Origin: Myxococcota bacterium
GTDB taxonomy: Bacteria > Myxococcota_A > UBA9160 > SMWR01
DNA: 51,895 nt
NCBI GenBank assembly: GCA_039030075.1
Contig: JBCCEW010000014.1
Coordinates: 1 to 51,895 of the forward strand
Reading direction: 5' to 3'
The notes under the pieces are model-generated. The model saw only the letters and a program-made list of their open reading frames with translations. It did not search any database and had not been told where the DNA came from. Position numbers and translations under genes: made by a program. This document shows, one piece after another, positions 21,007-31,178 of this stretch; position 1 is the stretch's first letter, and each line of letters begins with the position of its first letter.

Positions 21007-21609
21007 ATGTCTGTCTTGCATCTGCGCGACCGGACCCGTTCCGGATCGCACTTTGCGCTGCTGTCGATGCTGCTTTGGTTAGGCATGGCAACCAGCGCCC
21101 AGGCCGCCCCCGTGGCGGCCTTCGACGTGTCGCTCACGGGAACGATTGCGGGGCTCGCCTCCGGAACCGTGACCGGGACGGGTGGAACCGCCGTCCTCGA
21201 CGACACCGGCACGCTCACGATGAACATCCAGATCGATTCGGTCACCGTGTTCAGTGACAACACGACGACCAGCTCGATCCTGCTCAGCGGCAGTCTCGCG
21301 GGAGACACGCTGACGGTCACGTCGGCCGACAACACGGTGTTGTCGTGCGTGAACAACTCGCCCATCGATGGGTGCTCGTTCATCAGCCCGACGTTCCCTG
21401 CGGCGCCGAACCCGTTCGAGACTTTCCCTGGAAGCATCGTGTTCGATCTCGTCCTGGGAAACGACACGACGTTCTCGACGACCGAAGTCGGGACGTCGGC
21501 GACCGTGGTCTACAACTGGACGCTCACCGCCGTGCCCGAGCCGGGCACCGCGCTGCTGCTGTCGCTCGGCCTGGGAGCGATGGCGGTGGCCCGGCGGAGA
21601 ACCGCCTAG
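21007..21609 (+). CDS. PEP-CTERM-sorted extracellular protein
   Basis: The 200-aa protein has a signal peptide (residues about 15-33, ending SAQAA) and a Thr/Ser/Gly-rich, beta-strand-rich middle with a Cys pair (VLSCVNNSPIDGCSF). The C-terminus is a textbook PEP-CTERM signal: VPEPGTALLLSLGLGAMAVARRR, that is VPEP, a hydrophobic helix and a basic tail (written in parts: VPEPG, then LLLSLGLGAMA, then RRR). An exosortase (EpsH/XrtA type) should exist elsewhere in the genome to process it; none is in this window. Such proteins are usually part of exopolysaccharide-associated surface material. GGGAAGAGGGA precedes the ATG. Confidence 0.85.
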   Translation: MSVLHLRDRTRSGSHFALLSMLLWLGMATSAQAAPVAAFDVSLTGTIAGLASGTVTGTGGTAVLDDTGTLTMNIQIDSVTVFSDNTTTSSILLSGSLAGDTLTVTSADNTVLSCVNNSPIDGCSFISPTFPAAPNPFETFPGSIVFDLVLGNDTTFSTTEVGTSATVVYNWTLTAVPEPGTALLLSLGLGAMAVARRRTA

Positions 21610-21763
21610 CCAGAGCGGATCCGTGGCGCCGGGGTGTGGTTCTCCCCGGCGTCCACGGAGCCGGGATGCCGCGCCGATTTTCGCGTCTCGACGAGCCGAC
21701 CTCCGGTCGGATCGCAGCGGGCGATGCGTAGCGCGTCGGATTCGATCCCGCGCCTGCCCGAGA

Positions 21764-23500
21764 TCACCGATCCGCGGAAACGCCGGCGCGCGCCCGCGAC
21801 GCGAACGTCGCCCCCGTGAGCAGCAGCAATCCGAGCAGCACCGGTGCCACGCTCGGACCGGTCCGCAGCGGGGGAATGCAGGCAAGTCCGACGGGACTGC
21901 CGCTCACCGCCTCCTGCAGTGGGTTCGACACCAGCGGACAGTTGTCGCAGGCGTCGCCGATGCCGTCCCCGTCGCCGTCCACCTGGTCGAGGCACGCCGC
22001 GTACGTGCGCGTCACCGTGCGACGCGGACCCGGTGGCGTGTTGGCGAGCACCACCGTGATCAGCTCCCCGTCTGGGCCGACCTCGACGTCCTCGATCCCG
22101 AAGACGCTCGTCACGCCGAGGGGCGCCTCGAAATCGTGGAACTCCCCCGTGTAGAAGGCGTAGTCGAGCAGGCCCGCGGCGGTGCGAAACATCACGCCGG
22201 TAGCCGTACCGGGGTCGTCCACCTCCGCCACGAACGCCACCTCACCGGAGTCATTGATAGAGATGTTTCTCAGCCTACCGAGCAGATCTCCCGCCGGTCG
22301 TCCGGGGGCCTGCGTCACGTTGCGCTCCGCGACGAGCGCGTACGTGCCACTCGCATCGACGGTCCACAGCTGATCGGCCAGTCCCGAATCGCTGACGAGG
22401 ACTACGACATCGCCAGAGGTCGGCGCAATCGCCACCTCCCGAATGTTCGAGTCCGCGAATGAGACGCCCGGCATCCCGGGAACCGGCGCTTCGGTCGCGG
22501 CGATGAGACGCGTAGCTCCCGCCGAATCGTAGACCCAGACGGCACGCGATCCGCTGGGGCTCAGCCCTCCTGAGATCCGAAACGTGCCGGCAGGGGAATC
22601 GAAGTCGGTCCAGGCGGCATTGAAGATCGAGCCCACTTCGGAGATCTGCGCGGTCTCTCCGGGCGTCCCGACGGGGGTCCGGCCGTCGAGGATCACGGTG
22701 TTGCCCCCGCTGGCAAGCACGGCCTCCCCAACTGTGGCGCCGCCCGAGTCGAGCAGCGTCGCGGTGAACACGGCACCGAGAGTCGGGTGCATGCGACCCA
22801 GCTTCAGGCTTCCGTAGAAGGTCCCCGGGAGCGCGGGAACCGGATCGCCCTCGCGCACGACGATCACGACACCCCCCGCGAGCGTGGTTTCGTAGAGAAC
22901 CTCGTCGTTCGCGTCGGTGATACCGGATACCCCGTGCAAGAGCTCCACTTCGAAGGCGGCACGGCCATCGGGCCCAGGGGGACCACCGATCCTCAAGAAG
23001 TCCACGAACTCGCTGCTTCCCAGGCTCGGCGCGAGAAATCCCTCGCGCGCGGCGATGAAGTACGCACCGCTGCCATCGGGTGCGATCACGATCTGGTCGT
23101 CGTACATCGTGGCCCCGGGAACTCCGGAGACGACCACGAACTGATTCGCGTCGTTGAGCGGCATCCCGGCATAGGGAACGGGCTGCCCTGGCAACCCGGG
23201 GATCGGGTCGCCCCGTCGCCACAGGAGCGTGCTCGGGTGCTCGACCATCGCGTCGCCGTTCTCCAACGGGATCACACCCGTTCCGCTCAACGCCGCCCGG
23301 ATTCGAATTTCCCCGGCCGGCCCTACCCGATCAATCGTGCTGGTTCCGAAGTTCACCAGGTCGATCCCCGGCAACGAAGGCGCCGGCTCCGGATCGAGCA
23401 TCAACCGCTCGATCGTCACCGGCTGAAAGGCCAGGACGGGAGTTGCGAAGAGCAGCGAGAACGCCAACGACCACGAAAACAAGAGAGAGGATGACTTCAT
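21764..23500 (-). CDS. secreted repetitive beta-rich protein with thrombospondin type-3-like motif
   Basis: The 578-aa protein has a signal peptide (LLFSWSLAFSLLFATPVLAF). The main part consists of beta-propeller-like repeats with recurring blocks such as GDPIPGLPG, GDPVPALPG and EAPVPGMPG, and DANDEVLY/NDSGEVAF turns, as in the 'choice-of-anchor' or DUF7453-type secreted proteins. Near the C-terminus DGDGDGIGDACDNCP is a calcium-binding thrombospondin type-3 repeat. The last 30 residues (a hydrophobic helix VLLGLLLLTGATFA plus Arg) look like a C-terminal sorting signal. The ATG at 23500 follows GGAGGG. It is likely a surface protein; its ligand is unknown. Confidence 0.72.
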   Translation of the reverse strand: MKSSSLLFSWSLAFSLLFATPVLAFQPVTIERLMLDPEPAPSLPGIDLVNFGTSTIDRVGPAGEIRIRAALSGTGVIPLENGDAMVEHPSTLLWRRGDPIPGLPGQPVPYAGMPLNDANQFVVVSGVPGATMYDDQIVIAPDGSGAYFIAAREGFLAPSLGSSEFVDFLRIGGPPGPDGRAAFEVELLHGVSGITDANDEVLYETTLAGGVVIVVREGDPVPALPGTFYGSLKLGRMHPTLGAVFTATLLDSGGATVGEAVLASGGNTVILDGRTPVGTPGETAQISEVGSIFNAAWTDFDSPAGTFRISGGLSPSGSRAVWVYDSAGATRLIAATEAPVPGMPGVSFADSNIREVAIAPTSGDVVVLVSDSGLADQLWTVDASGTYALVAERNVTQAPGRPAGDLLGRLRNISINDSGEVAFVAEVDDPGTATGVMFRTAAGLLDYAFYTGEFHDFEAPLGVTSVFGIEDVEVGPDGELITVVLANTPPGPRRTVTRTYAACLDQVDGDGDGIGDACDNCPLVSNPLQEAVSGSPVGLACIPPLRTGPSVAPVLLGLLLLTGATFASRARAGVSADR

Positions 23501-23689
23501 GAGGGTCCCTCCAACGTAGGGTCGAGCCATCTCGGCACGGGCGCGAACCGCGCCTGGCGCATCGTACCCCGCCGCGCGCGGAGGGGGTGCGACGAAACCT
23601 CGACGTCGCCGGGGGGCTTGGCCACCGAAGCTCCCGGCGGCGGCGTCACCCGGTCACGACGGCGCCTTCGCGTCGCCTCATGGTGCGGG

Positions 23690-23765
23690 TGGTGAGCGCG
23701 CGGGGGCTCGAACCCCGGACCTAGGGATTAAGAGTCCCTTGCTCTACCAACTGAGCTACGCGCCC
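23690..23765 (-). tRNA. tRNA-Lys (CTT anticodon)
   Basis: The minus strand folds as a tRNA with acceptor GGGCGCG/CGCGCTC, anticodon arm AGGGA-CTCTTAA-TCCCT giving CTT, and T-arm GGGTTCGAGCCC. Discriminator A and CCA are encoded (23693-23690). Confidence 0.96.
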
Positions 23766-23805
23766 GGGCCGACCTTAGGATCCGCAGCCAGGCGGTGCAA
23801 GGCCA

Positions 23806-26800
23806 TCAACGCGACTCGGGGCGCCCGTAACCACCGCCACCCGGCGTCTCGATGCGCAACACGTCGCCCGCCTCGAGGCGAAACGATGCGCGGTGACCCA
23901 CGCGCTCCGAACCACCACCGGCGCGCACCACCCCGTTCTCCCCGGCGGCACCCGGCGCCCCACCGGCCATCCCGTAGGGACGGGTCTCGCGACGCTGCGT
24001 CAGCAAAGAAACCTCCACCGGGGCGAGGAAGCAGAACGCGCGCACCAGCCCGTCGCCCCCGCGGTGCTCTCCCATGCCTCCCGACCCGGCGCGCAGGGAA
24101 AAGCGCTCCAGGCGAACCGGGTAGCGGACCTCGAGGATCTCGGGATCGGTGATGCGGGTGTTGGTCATGTGGGTGTGCACCCCGGACGCACCATCGAACG
24201 TCGCTCCCGCGCCCGAGCCGCCGCCGATCGTCTCGTAGTAGCTGAACTGGGCGTTGCCGAAGGTCACGTTGTTCATCGTGCCCTGGCTCGCCGCGACCCG
24301 ACCCAACGCACCGAGCAGCACGTCGACCACCCGCTGGGAGGTCTCGACGTTGCCCCCGACCACCGCAGCGCCGGCGGGCGGATCGAGGAGCGAGCCCGGC
24401 GGCACCACCACCTCGACCGGCGCCAGGCAGCCTCCGTTCAGTGGAATCCGCTCGGCCACGAGCGTCCGCAGCACGTAGAGCACCGCCGCCTGCACCACCG
24501 CAGGCGGGGCGTTCAGGTTGCCGGGAACCGCCGCTCCCGTCCCGGTGAAGGAGATGCGCATGCGATCTCCCGCGATCTCGAGCTCGGCCACGACCGGCGT
24601 GCCGTCGTCCAGGGAGTCGCGGAAACGGTGCACCCCGTCCGGGAGTGCGGCGATCTCGCGCGCCACCTTGCCGGCCGCGGCGTCCTGAAGCTGACCCAGG
24701 GTGATGGCGATCGGCGTCGCGCCCTGCTCCGCGACCCAGGCCTCGAGCAGGCGCTCGCCCGTGCGATTCGCGGCCACCATCGCGGATAGCTCCGCGATGT
24801 TCTGGTCCGGGTGCCTCGCCGGGTAGCGGCCGCGTGCGAGCGCCTCGCGCGCCCGCGCTTCCTGAAACACGCCGTCTTCCACGATCCGGAACGGCGTCAA
24901 GACGACGCCCTCCTCCTCGAGGGTCGTGGAATCCGAGGGCATCGACCCGGGCTGGCTGCCCCCGATGTCCGCGTGGTGGCCTCGGCTCGCAACGAAGAAG
25001 CGCGGCGCCTCACCCCCGGCGAACACCGGAGAGACGACGGTCACGTCCGGCAGGTGGGAGCCACCGGACCAGGGATCGTTCGTCACGACGACATCGCCTG
25101 CCGCGAGCTCCGGGAAACGCGCGCGCACGACGCGCACCGTCTCCGACATCGCGCCGAGATGCACCGGAATGTGGGGCGCGTTCGCGACCAGGCCGCCCTC
25201 GGCATCGAAGACGGCACACGAGTAGTCGAGGCGCTCTTTGATGTTCGTCGACACCGCGGTGTTGCGGAGCACGGCACCCATCTGTTCCGCGACCGACATA
25301 CAGCGGTTGCCGAACACTTCGAGCCGGACGGGGTCGACCTCGTCGAGCGCGGTCTCGACCCGCGCGATCGAGCCGGCTTCGTCGTGCAGGTGCAGCACGC
25401 CTTCGGCGTCGACACGGAGCCGGAACCCGGGATCGAGCACGACGCTTCCCGTCGCTTCGAGGACCAGCGCCGGCCCTTCGAGCGTGGCGCCCACCGCCAG
25501 GTCCTCGCGGGCGTATAGCGGCGCGCGCACGCGGCCCACCTCGGGAAACCAGACGTCCTCGTGACGCAGCGGAGCCGGTGCCGCCGGCGCGCCCTCGGGC
25601 GCCAGGGTCGGAGCGCTGGCGCCCGGAGCGAACACCCGCACCCGGAGCGTGACCACCTCGATCGCGAGCTCCGGCCGCACGTAGCCGAAGCGCGCCTGGT
25701 GCTCGCGGTGGAAGGCCGCGGTCCAATCGCCATCCTCGGGTGCCAGGACCGAGAGCGGCGTCTCGGTGCCGACATGGCGCAGGTCGAGCCGCCATTCGGC
25801 GCGCAGCGTTTCGGGCGCGCAGCCCTCCGCTTCGAGCGCCATCCGCCCCTCGTGCTCGAGGGTTTCGCGGGAGGCGAGCAGCTCGGCCGAGACCGACGCG
25901 CCGAGCGCGACGCCGCGCGCATCGCGCTGCCCGTCCCAGCTGACCTCGGCGAGACCGATCCCGTAGGCCGAGAGAATCCCGGCGAGCGGGTGCAGCAGGA
26001 TGTCACGCATGCCCAGCGAACGCGCGATCGCGCAGACGTGCTGTCCGCCGGCCCCACCGAACCCGACGAGGGCGCACGCCCGAGGATCGACTCCCCGATC
26101 GACCGAGACCTGGGCAATCGCCTCGGCCATGGCCGCGTTCGCGACCGCGACGAAGCCCGCGGCGGCGGCGTCCGGGCTGCGCCTCAAGCCGGCCGCTGCG
26201 AGCGTGTCACAGAGCGCTGCGAGGGCCCGATCGACCCGCGCGCGGTCGAGGGGGACCGGGAAGCGATCGGGCTGCAGGCGTCCCAGGGCGAGATTGAGGT
26301 CGGTGATCGCGAGTTCGTGCGCCTCGGGGTCGCCATAACAGAGCGGACCCGGCGAGGCGCCGGCGCTCTCGGGCCCGACGGTGAAGCGAAAGCCGTCGAA
26401 GCGGCACAGGGATCCACCCCCCGCGGCCACCGTGTGGATCCGCAGCATCGGTGCCTTCACCCGCACACCGCCGACCACGCTCTCGAAGTGACGCGGTAGG
26501 GAGCCCGGCGTCAGTAGCGAGACGTCGGTGGACGTCCCGCCCATGTCGAATCCGATCGCGCGCTGGAAGCCAGCAGCGGCCGCGACGGCAGTGGCGCCGA
26601 CCACTCCCCCCGCCGGCCCGGAAAGCAACGCGTTCGGCCCGCGGAACCGGGCGGCGTCGGTGAGCCCGCCGCTCGACTGCATGAACCGCAGCGGGGCCTC
26701 GGGCAGCGCGCGCGAGAGCTCAGCGGCATGCCCTTGCAAGAGCGGTGTCAGGTAGGCGTCGGCCGTGGTCGTCTCGGCGCGCGCGAGCAGGCCCACCTCG

Positions 26801-27366
26801 TGGGCGATCTGGTGGGACACCGAGACCTGCTGGAATCCGGCCTCGCGCGCGAGCTCGGCCACTTCGGCTTCGAGTGCCGGGTTCTGGGTGGCGTGGATCA
26901 GGGCGACCGCGGCCGCCTCGCTTCCCGCGCGACGTGCGGCGTTCAGCATCGCCGCGAGCGCGTCTCGATCCAGCGTCACCAGGGTGGCGCCGTCGGCCGC
27001 GTGGCGCGCCTCCACTTCGATCGCCGACTCGGGCAAAGGCACCGGCTTGCGGATGTCGAGATCGAAGAGCTCGGGCCGCTCCTGGGTACCGATCGCCAGC
27101 AGATCGCCGAAGCCCGCGTTGGTCACGAACACCGTGGGCACCCCGCTGCGCTCGAGCAGCGCGTTGGTGGCGACCGTGGTGCCGAGGGCGATGCGCAGGG
27201 AGGTGCCCCGAAGCGGCGCGCCCGCGCGCTCCAGGATGCGGCGGATGCCCTCCAGCGGCGCCTCGTCCGACGAGAGCAATTTCTCTGTATGAGCAGTGCC
27301 TTGTGGATCGATCGCGATGCAGTCGGTGAAGGTTCCGCCCCGGTCGATCCAGAACGACCAGCTCAC
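23806..27366 (-). CDS. 5-oxoprolinase / hydantoinase A-B fusion (ATP-hydrolysing)
   Basis: The 1186-aa polypeptide joins HyuA and HyuB halves, as in eukaryotic-type 5-oxoprolinases (about 1250 aa). Hyu[18 protein letters not shown] (residues 5-21) and the second phosphate-binding motif [14 protein letters not shown]. HyuB begins near residue 690 ([20 protein letters not shown]) and carries [14 protein letters not shown] and [20 protein letters not shown]. The enzyme opens a lactam (5-oxoproline to glutamate) or hydantoin with ATP hydrolysis in the cytoplasm; the true substrate is not certain. Its ATG overlaps the murJ stop by 4 nt (ATGA), so it is the last gene of the ligase-kamA-murJ operon. 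Confidence 0.9.
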   Translation of the reverse strand: MSWSFWIDRGGTFTDCIAIDPQGTAHTEKLLSSDEAPLEGIRRILERAGAPLRGTSLRIALGTTVATNALLERSGVPTVFVTNAGFGDLLAIGTQERPELFDLDIRKPVPLPESAIEVEARHAADGATLVTLDRDALAAMLNAARRAGSEAAAVALIHATQNPALEAEVAELAREAGFQQVSVSHQIAHEVGLLARAETTTADAYLTPLLQGHAAELSRALPEAPLRFMQSSGGLTDAARFRGPNALLSGPAGGVVGATAVAAAAGFQRAIGFDMGGTSTDVSLLTPGSLPRHFESVVGGVRVKAPMLRIHTVAAGGGSLCRFDGFRFTVGPESAGASPGPLCYGDPEAHELAITDLNLALGRLQPDRFPVPLDRARVDRALAALCDTLAAAGLRRSPDAAAAGFVAVANAAMAEAIAQVSVDRGVDPRACALVGFGGAGGQHVCAIARSLGMRDILLHPLAGILSAYGIGLAEVSWDGQRDARGVALGASVSAELLASRETLEHEGRMALEAEGCAPETLRAEWRLDLRHVGTETPLSVLAPEDGDWTAAFHREHQARFGYVRPELAIEVVTLRVRVFAPGASAPTLAPEGAPAAPAPLRHEDVWFPEVGRVRAPLYAREDLAVGATLEGPALVLEATGSVVLDPGFRLRVDAEGVLHLHDEAGSIARVETALDEVDPVRLEVFGNRCMSVAEQMGAVLRNTAVSTNIKERLDYSCAVFDAEGGLVANAPHIPVHLGAMSETVRVVRARFPELAAGDVVVTNDPWSGGSHLPDVTVVSPVFAGGEAPRFFVASRGHHADIGGSQPGSMPSDSTTLEEEGVVLTPFRIVEDGVFQEARAREALARGRYPARHPDQNIAELSAMVAANRTGERLLEAWVAEQGATPIAITLGQLQDAAAGKVAREIAALPDGVHRFRDSLDDGTPVVAELEIAGDRMRISFTGTGAAVPGNLNAPPAVVQAAVLYVLRTLVAERIPLNGGCLAPVEVVVPPGSLLDPPAGAAVVGGNVETSQRVVDVLLGALGRVAASQGTMNNVTFGNAQFSYYETIGGGSGAGATFDGASGVHTHMTNTRITDPEILEVRYPVRLERFSLRAGSGGMGEHRGGDGLVRAFCFLAPVEVSLLTQRRETRPYGMAGGAPGAAGENGVVRAGGGSERVGHRASFRLEAGDVLRIETPGGGGYGRPESR

Positions 27367-28943
27367 CCGCGCCTCCGGCCCAGCCGGCGTCCGATCCCGG
27401 CGAGCGCTTCCCGCTGCGCGTCATCGCCGACCGCCCAGAGCGCCGGGAGCGCCACGGCGGCGAAGACCGCACCCCCGGCAGCGCCCTGCATCAGCGCGCC
27501 CAGGGTGCCCTCGCCGCCCAGCGGCGGAATCCAGGCCGTCACCGCACCGGCCAACGTGGCCACCCCGAGGGCTCGCGCCGCGCTGGCGAAGAAGGGACCG
27601 AGCGGCGGGCCGCCGTGCACGCGTCGCAAGAGACCCAGCATCGCGAGGGCGTTGGCGCTGATCCCGAGCACGCCGGCCCACGCGAGCCCCACCGCGCCGA
27701 AGCGCTGGCCCAGGCCGTAGTAGAGACCCGCCGCCGCCACCGCGATCGCCGTCCCGAGCCACATGGGGCGCCAGGTGTCGCCGCGGGCGTAGAAGCCGCG
27801 CACCCCGATCTGCTGGGCGATCCAGGCGGGCACGCCCAGGGCGAAGACCTGGAGGAGCAGGGTCACCCGCTTCGCCGCGGCCGCATCGAAGGCACCGCCC
27901 TCGTAGACGAAGGCGACGAGCGGCTCGGCGAGCGCGAAGGTGGCGGCACCGCCGAGGCACGCGAGGGTCACGCCGGCGCGCAGCGTGCCCAGCAAGAGCG
28001 CGTCGAGTTCGGTGTGCCGGCCTTCTGCGTGCAGTCGCGACAGCGCGGGCATCGCGGCGGTCGCGATCGCCTGCCCCACGACGGCCACGGGCAGGAGCAT
28101 CAAGCGCCGCGCCAGCGACAGCGCCGCCACGCTGCCGGTCACCAGCAGACCGCCGAACCACTTGTCGTACCACTCGTCGACGGTCAGCAGGGTCACGCCC
28201 AACATCAGCGGCAAGGCCATCTTTAGATAGCGATGCAGTGCGGGGTCACGCAGAGCGAAACGCAGTCCGAGTGAGAGCACCGGGACGCGCCGCGCCTCCC
28301 AGATCGCGAGCCCGAACGGGCCGAGGACGGCGCCGACGAGCGCCCCCCAGGCGAACCCCTCCGCACCGAACTGGGCGCCGAAGAAGACGCCGCCCACGAT
28401 GATCGCGGCGTTGTAGACGAGGGGCGCGAGCGACTGGGCGACGAAGCGATCGTGGGACATGAGCGCCCCTTTGATCACGCCGCCGGCGATGAAGAAGATC
28501 TGGGCGGGCAGCAGGATGCGCGTGAGCCGCACGGTGAGCGCGGTCTGCTCGGGCCCGAAGCGCGGAAACTGCAGGGCGACCAGCGCCTCCGCCGCGAGAA
28601 AGAGCACCACCGTGGCGAGCGTGGCGAGCCCCGCGGAGACCCCGAGCACGTTCGCGAAGAAGAGCTGAGCGACCGCCTGCCCCTCGCGTTCACGGAGCTG
28701 GGTGTAGAGTGGGATGAAGGCCAGCGAGAGGGCGCCGCCTGCCAGGAAGTAGTTCAGCAGGTCGGGGAGCATGAAGGCGGCGTAGTAGGCGTCGGCCTCG
28801 GCGCTGACGCCCAGCACCCGCGCGAGCACGGCCTCGCGCACGAACCCCAGCAATCGCGAGAGCGCGACGCTCGCCGAGAGCGCCAGCGCGATCCAACCGA
28901 TCCGCCGCGCCGTGCCGCCGCTCCCGTCCCCCGTTCCCGCCAT
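27363..28943 (-). CDS. murJ: lipid II flippase MurJ
   Basis: MurJ moves lipid II across the inner membrane for peptidoglycan synthesis. The 526-aa protein has about 14 membrane helices and MVF-family motifs: SRLLGFVREAVLARVLG near the N-terminus with the key Arg residues, ADAYYAAFMLPDLLNYFLAGG, and SLAFIPLY. The ATG at 28943 gives the normal length; a GTG at 28967 would add eight residues. A CATACT seven bases before the ATG could be an internal leaderless promoter, although kamA ends only 48 bp upstream. The overlapping oxoprolinase gene follows. Confidence 0.95.
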   Translation of the reverse strand: MAGTGDGSGGTARRIGWIALALSASVALSRLLGFVREAVLARVLGVSAEADAYYAAFMLPDLLNYFLAGGALSLAFIPLYTQLREREGQAVAQLFFANVLGVSAGLATLATVVLFLAAEALVALQFPRFGPEQTALTVRLTRILLPAQIFFIAGGVIKGALMSHDRFVAQSLAPLVYNAAIIVGGVFFGAQFGAEGFAWGALVGAVLGPFGLAIWEARRVPVLSLGLRFALRDPALHRYLKMALPLMLGVTLLTVDEWYDKWFGGLLVTGSVAALSLARRLMLLPVAVVGQAIATAAMPALSRLHAEGRHTELDALLLGTLRAGVTLACLGGAATFALAEPLVAFVYEGGAFDAAAAKRVTLLLQVFALGVPAWIAQQIGVRGFYARGDTWRPMWLGTAIAVAAAGLYYGLGQRFGAVGLAWAGVLGISANALAMLGLLRRVHGGPPLGPFFASAARALGVATLAGAVTAWIPPLGGEGTLGALMQGAAGGAVFAAVALPALWAVGDDAQREALAGIGRRLGRRRG

Positions 28944-28991
28944 CGCGCCGAGTATGGCCCAGGCCACGCGCCGGAGCGCGACGCGGCGCGC

Positions 28992-30080
28992 TCAGCGCGG
29001 ATTCGGCTCCCGCCACAGCCGTCCGTCGAAGCTCTCGACCACGACGTCGTCGCCCTCCCGGCCCTTCCAGTATGGGTGGGCCAGGGGGACCTTCCCATAC
29101 GGGGTGTCGAGGACGTACTGCGGGATCGCGAAGCCGCTGGTGCGGCCGCGAAGCTGACGGAAGAGCTCGATGCCCTCCTCGACCGGCACCCGGAAATGGG
29201 CGGTGCCCTCGAGGAGCTGGGCCTGGTAGCAGTAGTAGGGCCGCACGCGAAGCCGCACGAGGGACTCGCAAAGCGTCTTCATCGTGGCCGCGTCGTCGTT
29301 GATCCCGCGAAGCAGCACGCTCTGATTGCCCACCGGGATGCCCGCATCGACCAGGCGCGTCACCGCCTCTTCGGCTTCGGGCGTCAGCTCCTTTGGATGG
29401 TTGAAGTGGGTGTTCAACCAGAGCGGGTGAAACCCTCGCAACATCTCGCAAAGCTCGGGCGTCACGCGAAACGGGAGAGTGACCGGGAGGCGGGTGCCCA
29501 GGCGCACCACCTCGACGTGGGGGATCGCGCGCAGCGCCTCGAGCAACCAGGCCAAGCGGTCGTCCGAGAACACCAGCGGATCCCCCCCGGTGAGCAGCAC
29601 GTCGCGGATCTCGGGTGTGGCGCGAATCCAGTCGAGGCCCTCCTCGAGCTCCCGCTTCTTCATGCTCCAATCGGGCTCGCCCACCATGCGCTTGCGCAGG
29701 CAGAAGCGGCAGTAGAGCGCGCACTCGTTGTTCACGCAGAAGGCGATCCGATCGGGGTACACCCGGATCACGTTCTTCACCGGCGAGTGGGCGACTTCGT
29801 CCAGGGGGTCGGCGAGACCGGCCGAGTCGTCGAGCTCTGCGGTGTGCGGTACGACCTGACGCCGGATCGGGCAGTCCGGGTCGGCCGGATCCATGAGCCC
29901 GGCGTAGTACGGCGTGATCACGAAATGAAAGCGCGACGCCAGACGGACGATGCCCTCGCGCTCCTCGGGCGTCGGGTCCAGGAAGTCGGCGAGCGAGGTC
30001 GCGTCGCGGATGCGGTGCTGCATCTGCCAGGTCCAGTCGGACCAGCGCGGGTGGCTCGGGTGGGGCGTTTCGCCGGACAT
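28992..30080 (-). CDS. KamA-family radical SAM aminomutase with altered substrate pocket
   Basis: The 362-aa protein resembles lysine 2,3-aminomutase (LAM). The radical SAM cluster motif is Cys120, Cys124, Cys127 in NECALYCRFCLRK; Lys330 in DTPYGKVPL fits the PLP lysine; ITPYYAGLMD, WLNTHFNHP and GNQSVLLRGIND are shared. In clostridial LAM, Asp293 (in CDLS) and Asp330 hold the lysine epsilon-amine. Here the first position is Gln288 (YCYQAQLLEG) while the second Asp is kept (Asp325). The substrate may therefore not be lysine. Length lies between EpmB and clostridial LAM. The start is 7 bp after the ATP-grasp ligase stop, so both are one operon. Confidence 0.85.
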   Translation of the reverse strand: MSGETPHPSHPRWSDWTWQMQHRIRDATSLADFLDPTPEEREGIVRLASRFHFVITPYYAGLMDPADPDCPIRRQVVPHTAELDDSAGLADPLDEVAHSPVKNVIRVYPDRIAFCVNNECALYCRFCLRKRMVGEPDWSMKKRELEEGLDWIRATPEIRDVLLTGGDPLVFSDDRLAWLLEALRAIPHVEVVRLGTRLPVTLPFRVTPELCEMLRGFHPLWLNTHFNHPKELTPEAEEAVTRLVDAGIPVGNQSVLLRGINDDAATMKTLCESLVRLRVRPYYCYQAQLLEGTAHFRVPVEEGIELFRQLRGRTSGFAIPQYVLDTPYGKVPLAHPYWKGREGDDVVVESFDGRLWREPNPR

Positions 30081-30087
30081 GGTGCGC

Positions 30088-31095
30088 TCAGCTTCCCAGC
30101 CGGAGGCGCACGAGGGCTTCACCGAAGACATCGGCGAGGAGGTCGGCGGCAGGGCGCCCTTCGAGCTCTGCCAGGATCCCGAAGGACCCATCCGGGGCGA
30201 AGGTCGGCAGGGGGTTGATCTCCAGGAAGACAGGATCTCCTTGCGCATCGAGGCGGAAGTCCGCGCGCGCAAAGTCGAGACACTCGAGTGCATCGAAGGC
30301 CTGAACCGCGAGCCTGGCCAGCAGCGCCTCGAGATCGGCGTCGAGGCTTCCCGGGGTCACACCCTGCCAACCGGATCCGGGCGCCGGGTGACGCTCGACT
30401 GCGTGGAGGCCGATCCGCGTGGCGTCTTCGAGTGCCCGCTGCAGGACCGGGAGCGCCCGCGCCGGTCGGTGCCCCACCACCGTCACCGTGTACTCGGGCC
30501 CGGAAACGAAGCCTTCGACGAGCGCCGGCTGGGCGTAGTCGCGGGCGATCCGCGTCACCTGGTCGCGGAGCGCCGCGGCATCTTCCACGCGGGAGGCCGG
30601 ACCGATCCCCTTCGCCGTACCTTCCCACCGAGGCTTCACGAAGAGCGGGTAAACCGCTGAATTCGAAACGACTTCGACATCTGCTTCCGACACCACGCGC
30701 GGATCTGGCACCGGGACACCTGCCGCGGCGACGCGCGCATGGGTCCACGCCTTGTCGAGGCTCGTCGAGAGGGTCAGGCCATCGCTCCCGAGGAACGGAA
30801 TGCCGGCCATCTCGAGCAGGGTGGGCGCCCAGGCCTCGCGGTTGCGACTGCCGTAGCCCTCGGCGATCGACAGGGCGACGTCGACCGGCGGGGCTTCGCC
30901 CTTGCCGAGCGCGCCGAGGAGCGCGTGGGGGTTTCCGAGCCGGACGGGCTGATGGCCGAGTCGGGTGATCGCCTCTTCGAGCAAGGCCACGGTTTCTTCC
31001 GGCTCGTACTCCACGTCGGCGTCGGGAGGGCCCCCCGCGTGAGCGGGAAGCGTCCCGAGCAGGTCGAAGACGAGGCCGAAGCGCAGCGGTTCCAC
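30088..31095 (-). CDS. ATP-grasp ligase, D-alanine-D-alanine ligase-like
   Basis: The 335-aa protein has the Ddl plan: an N-terminal FGLVFDLLG strand, SIAEGYGSRNREA in place of the usual 'EG..GEDG' loop, an ATP-grasp domain with PLFVKPRWEGTAKGI (phosphate loop and Lys), ALVEGFVSGPEYTVTV, and the metal-binding VFLEINPLPTFAP. It ligates a carboxylate to an amine with ATP; divergence of the substrate loop argues against an ordinary D-Ala-D-Ala ligase. The GTG at 31095 is preferred: TATGCT ends seven bases upstream and no ribosome site exists; an in-frame ATG at 31107 lies inside that box. It leads the operon with kamA, murJ and oxoprolinase. Confidence 0.8.
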   Translation of the reverse strand: MEPLRFGLVFDLLGTLPAHAGGPPDADVEYEPEETVALLEEAITRLGHQPVRLGNPHALLGALGKGEAPPVDVALSIAEGYGSRNREAWAPTLLEMAGIPFLGSDGLTLSTSLDKAWTHARVAAAGVPVPDPRVVSEADVEVVSNSAVYPLFVKPRWEGTAKGIGPASRVEDAAALRDQVTRIARDYAQPALVEGFVSGPEYTVTVVGHRPARALPVLQRALEDATRIGLHAVERHPAPGSGWQGVTPGSLDADLEALLARLAVQAFDALECLDFARADFRLDAQGDPVFLEINPLPTFAPDGSFGILAELEGRPAADLLADVFGEALVRLRLGS

Positions 31096-31102
31096 GGACC
31101 GC

Positions 31103-31108
31103 AGCATA
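31103..31108 (-). promoter_or_regulatory. -10 box for a leaderless ligase-kamA-murJ operon
   Basis: TATGCT on the minus strand, seven bases (GCGGTCC), then GTG at 31095. The opposite-facing VanZ promoter is about 60 bp away. Confidence 0.5.
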
Positions 31109-31166
31109 GTCGGCCCGGAGGCGCGCGAGCAGCCGCGCGCGCTTCTCGCCACGCGGGCGGGGGCGC

Positions 31167-31172
31167 TACCGT
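31167..31172 (+). promoter_or_regulatory. -10 box for a leaderless VanZ-like mRNA
   Basis: TACCGT, six bases (CCGCGC), then GTG at 31179. No ribosome site is present upstream of the start. Confidence 0.5.
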
Positions 31173-31178
31173 CCGCGC

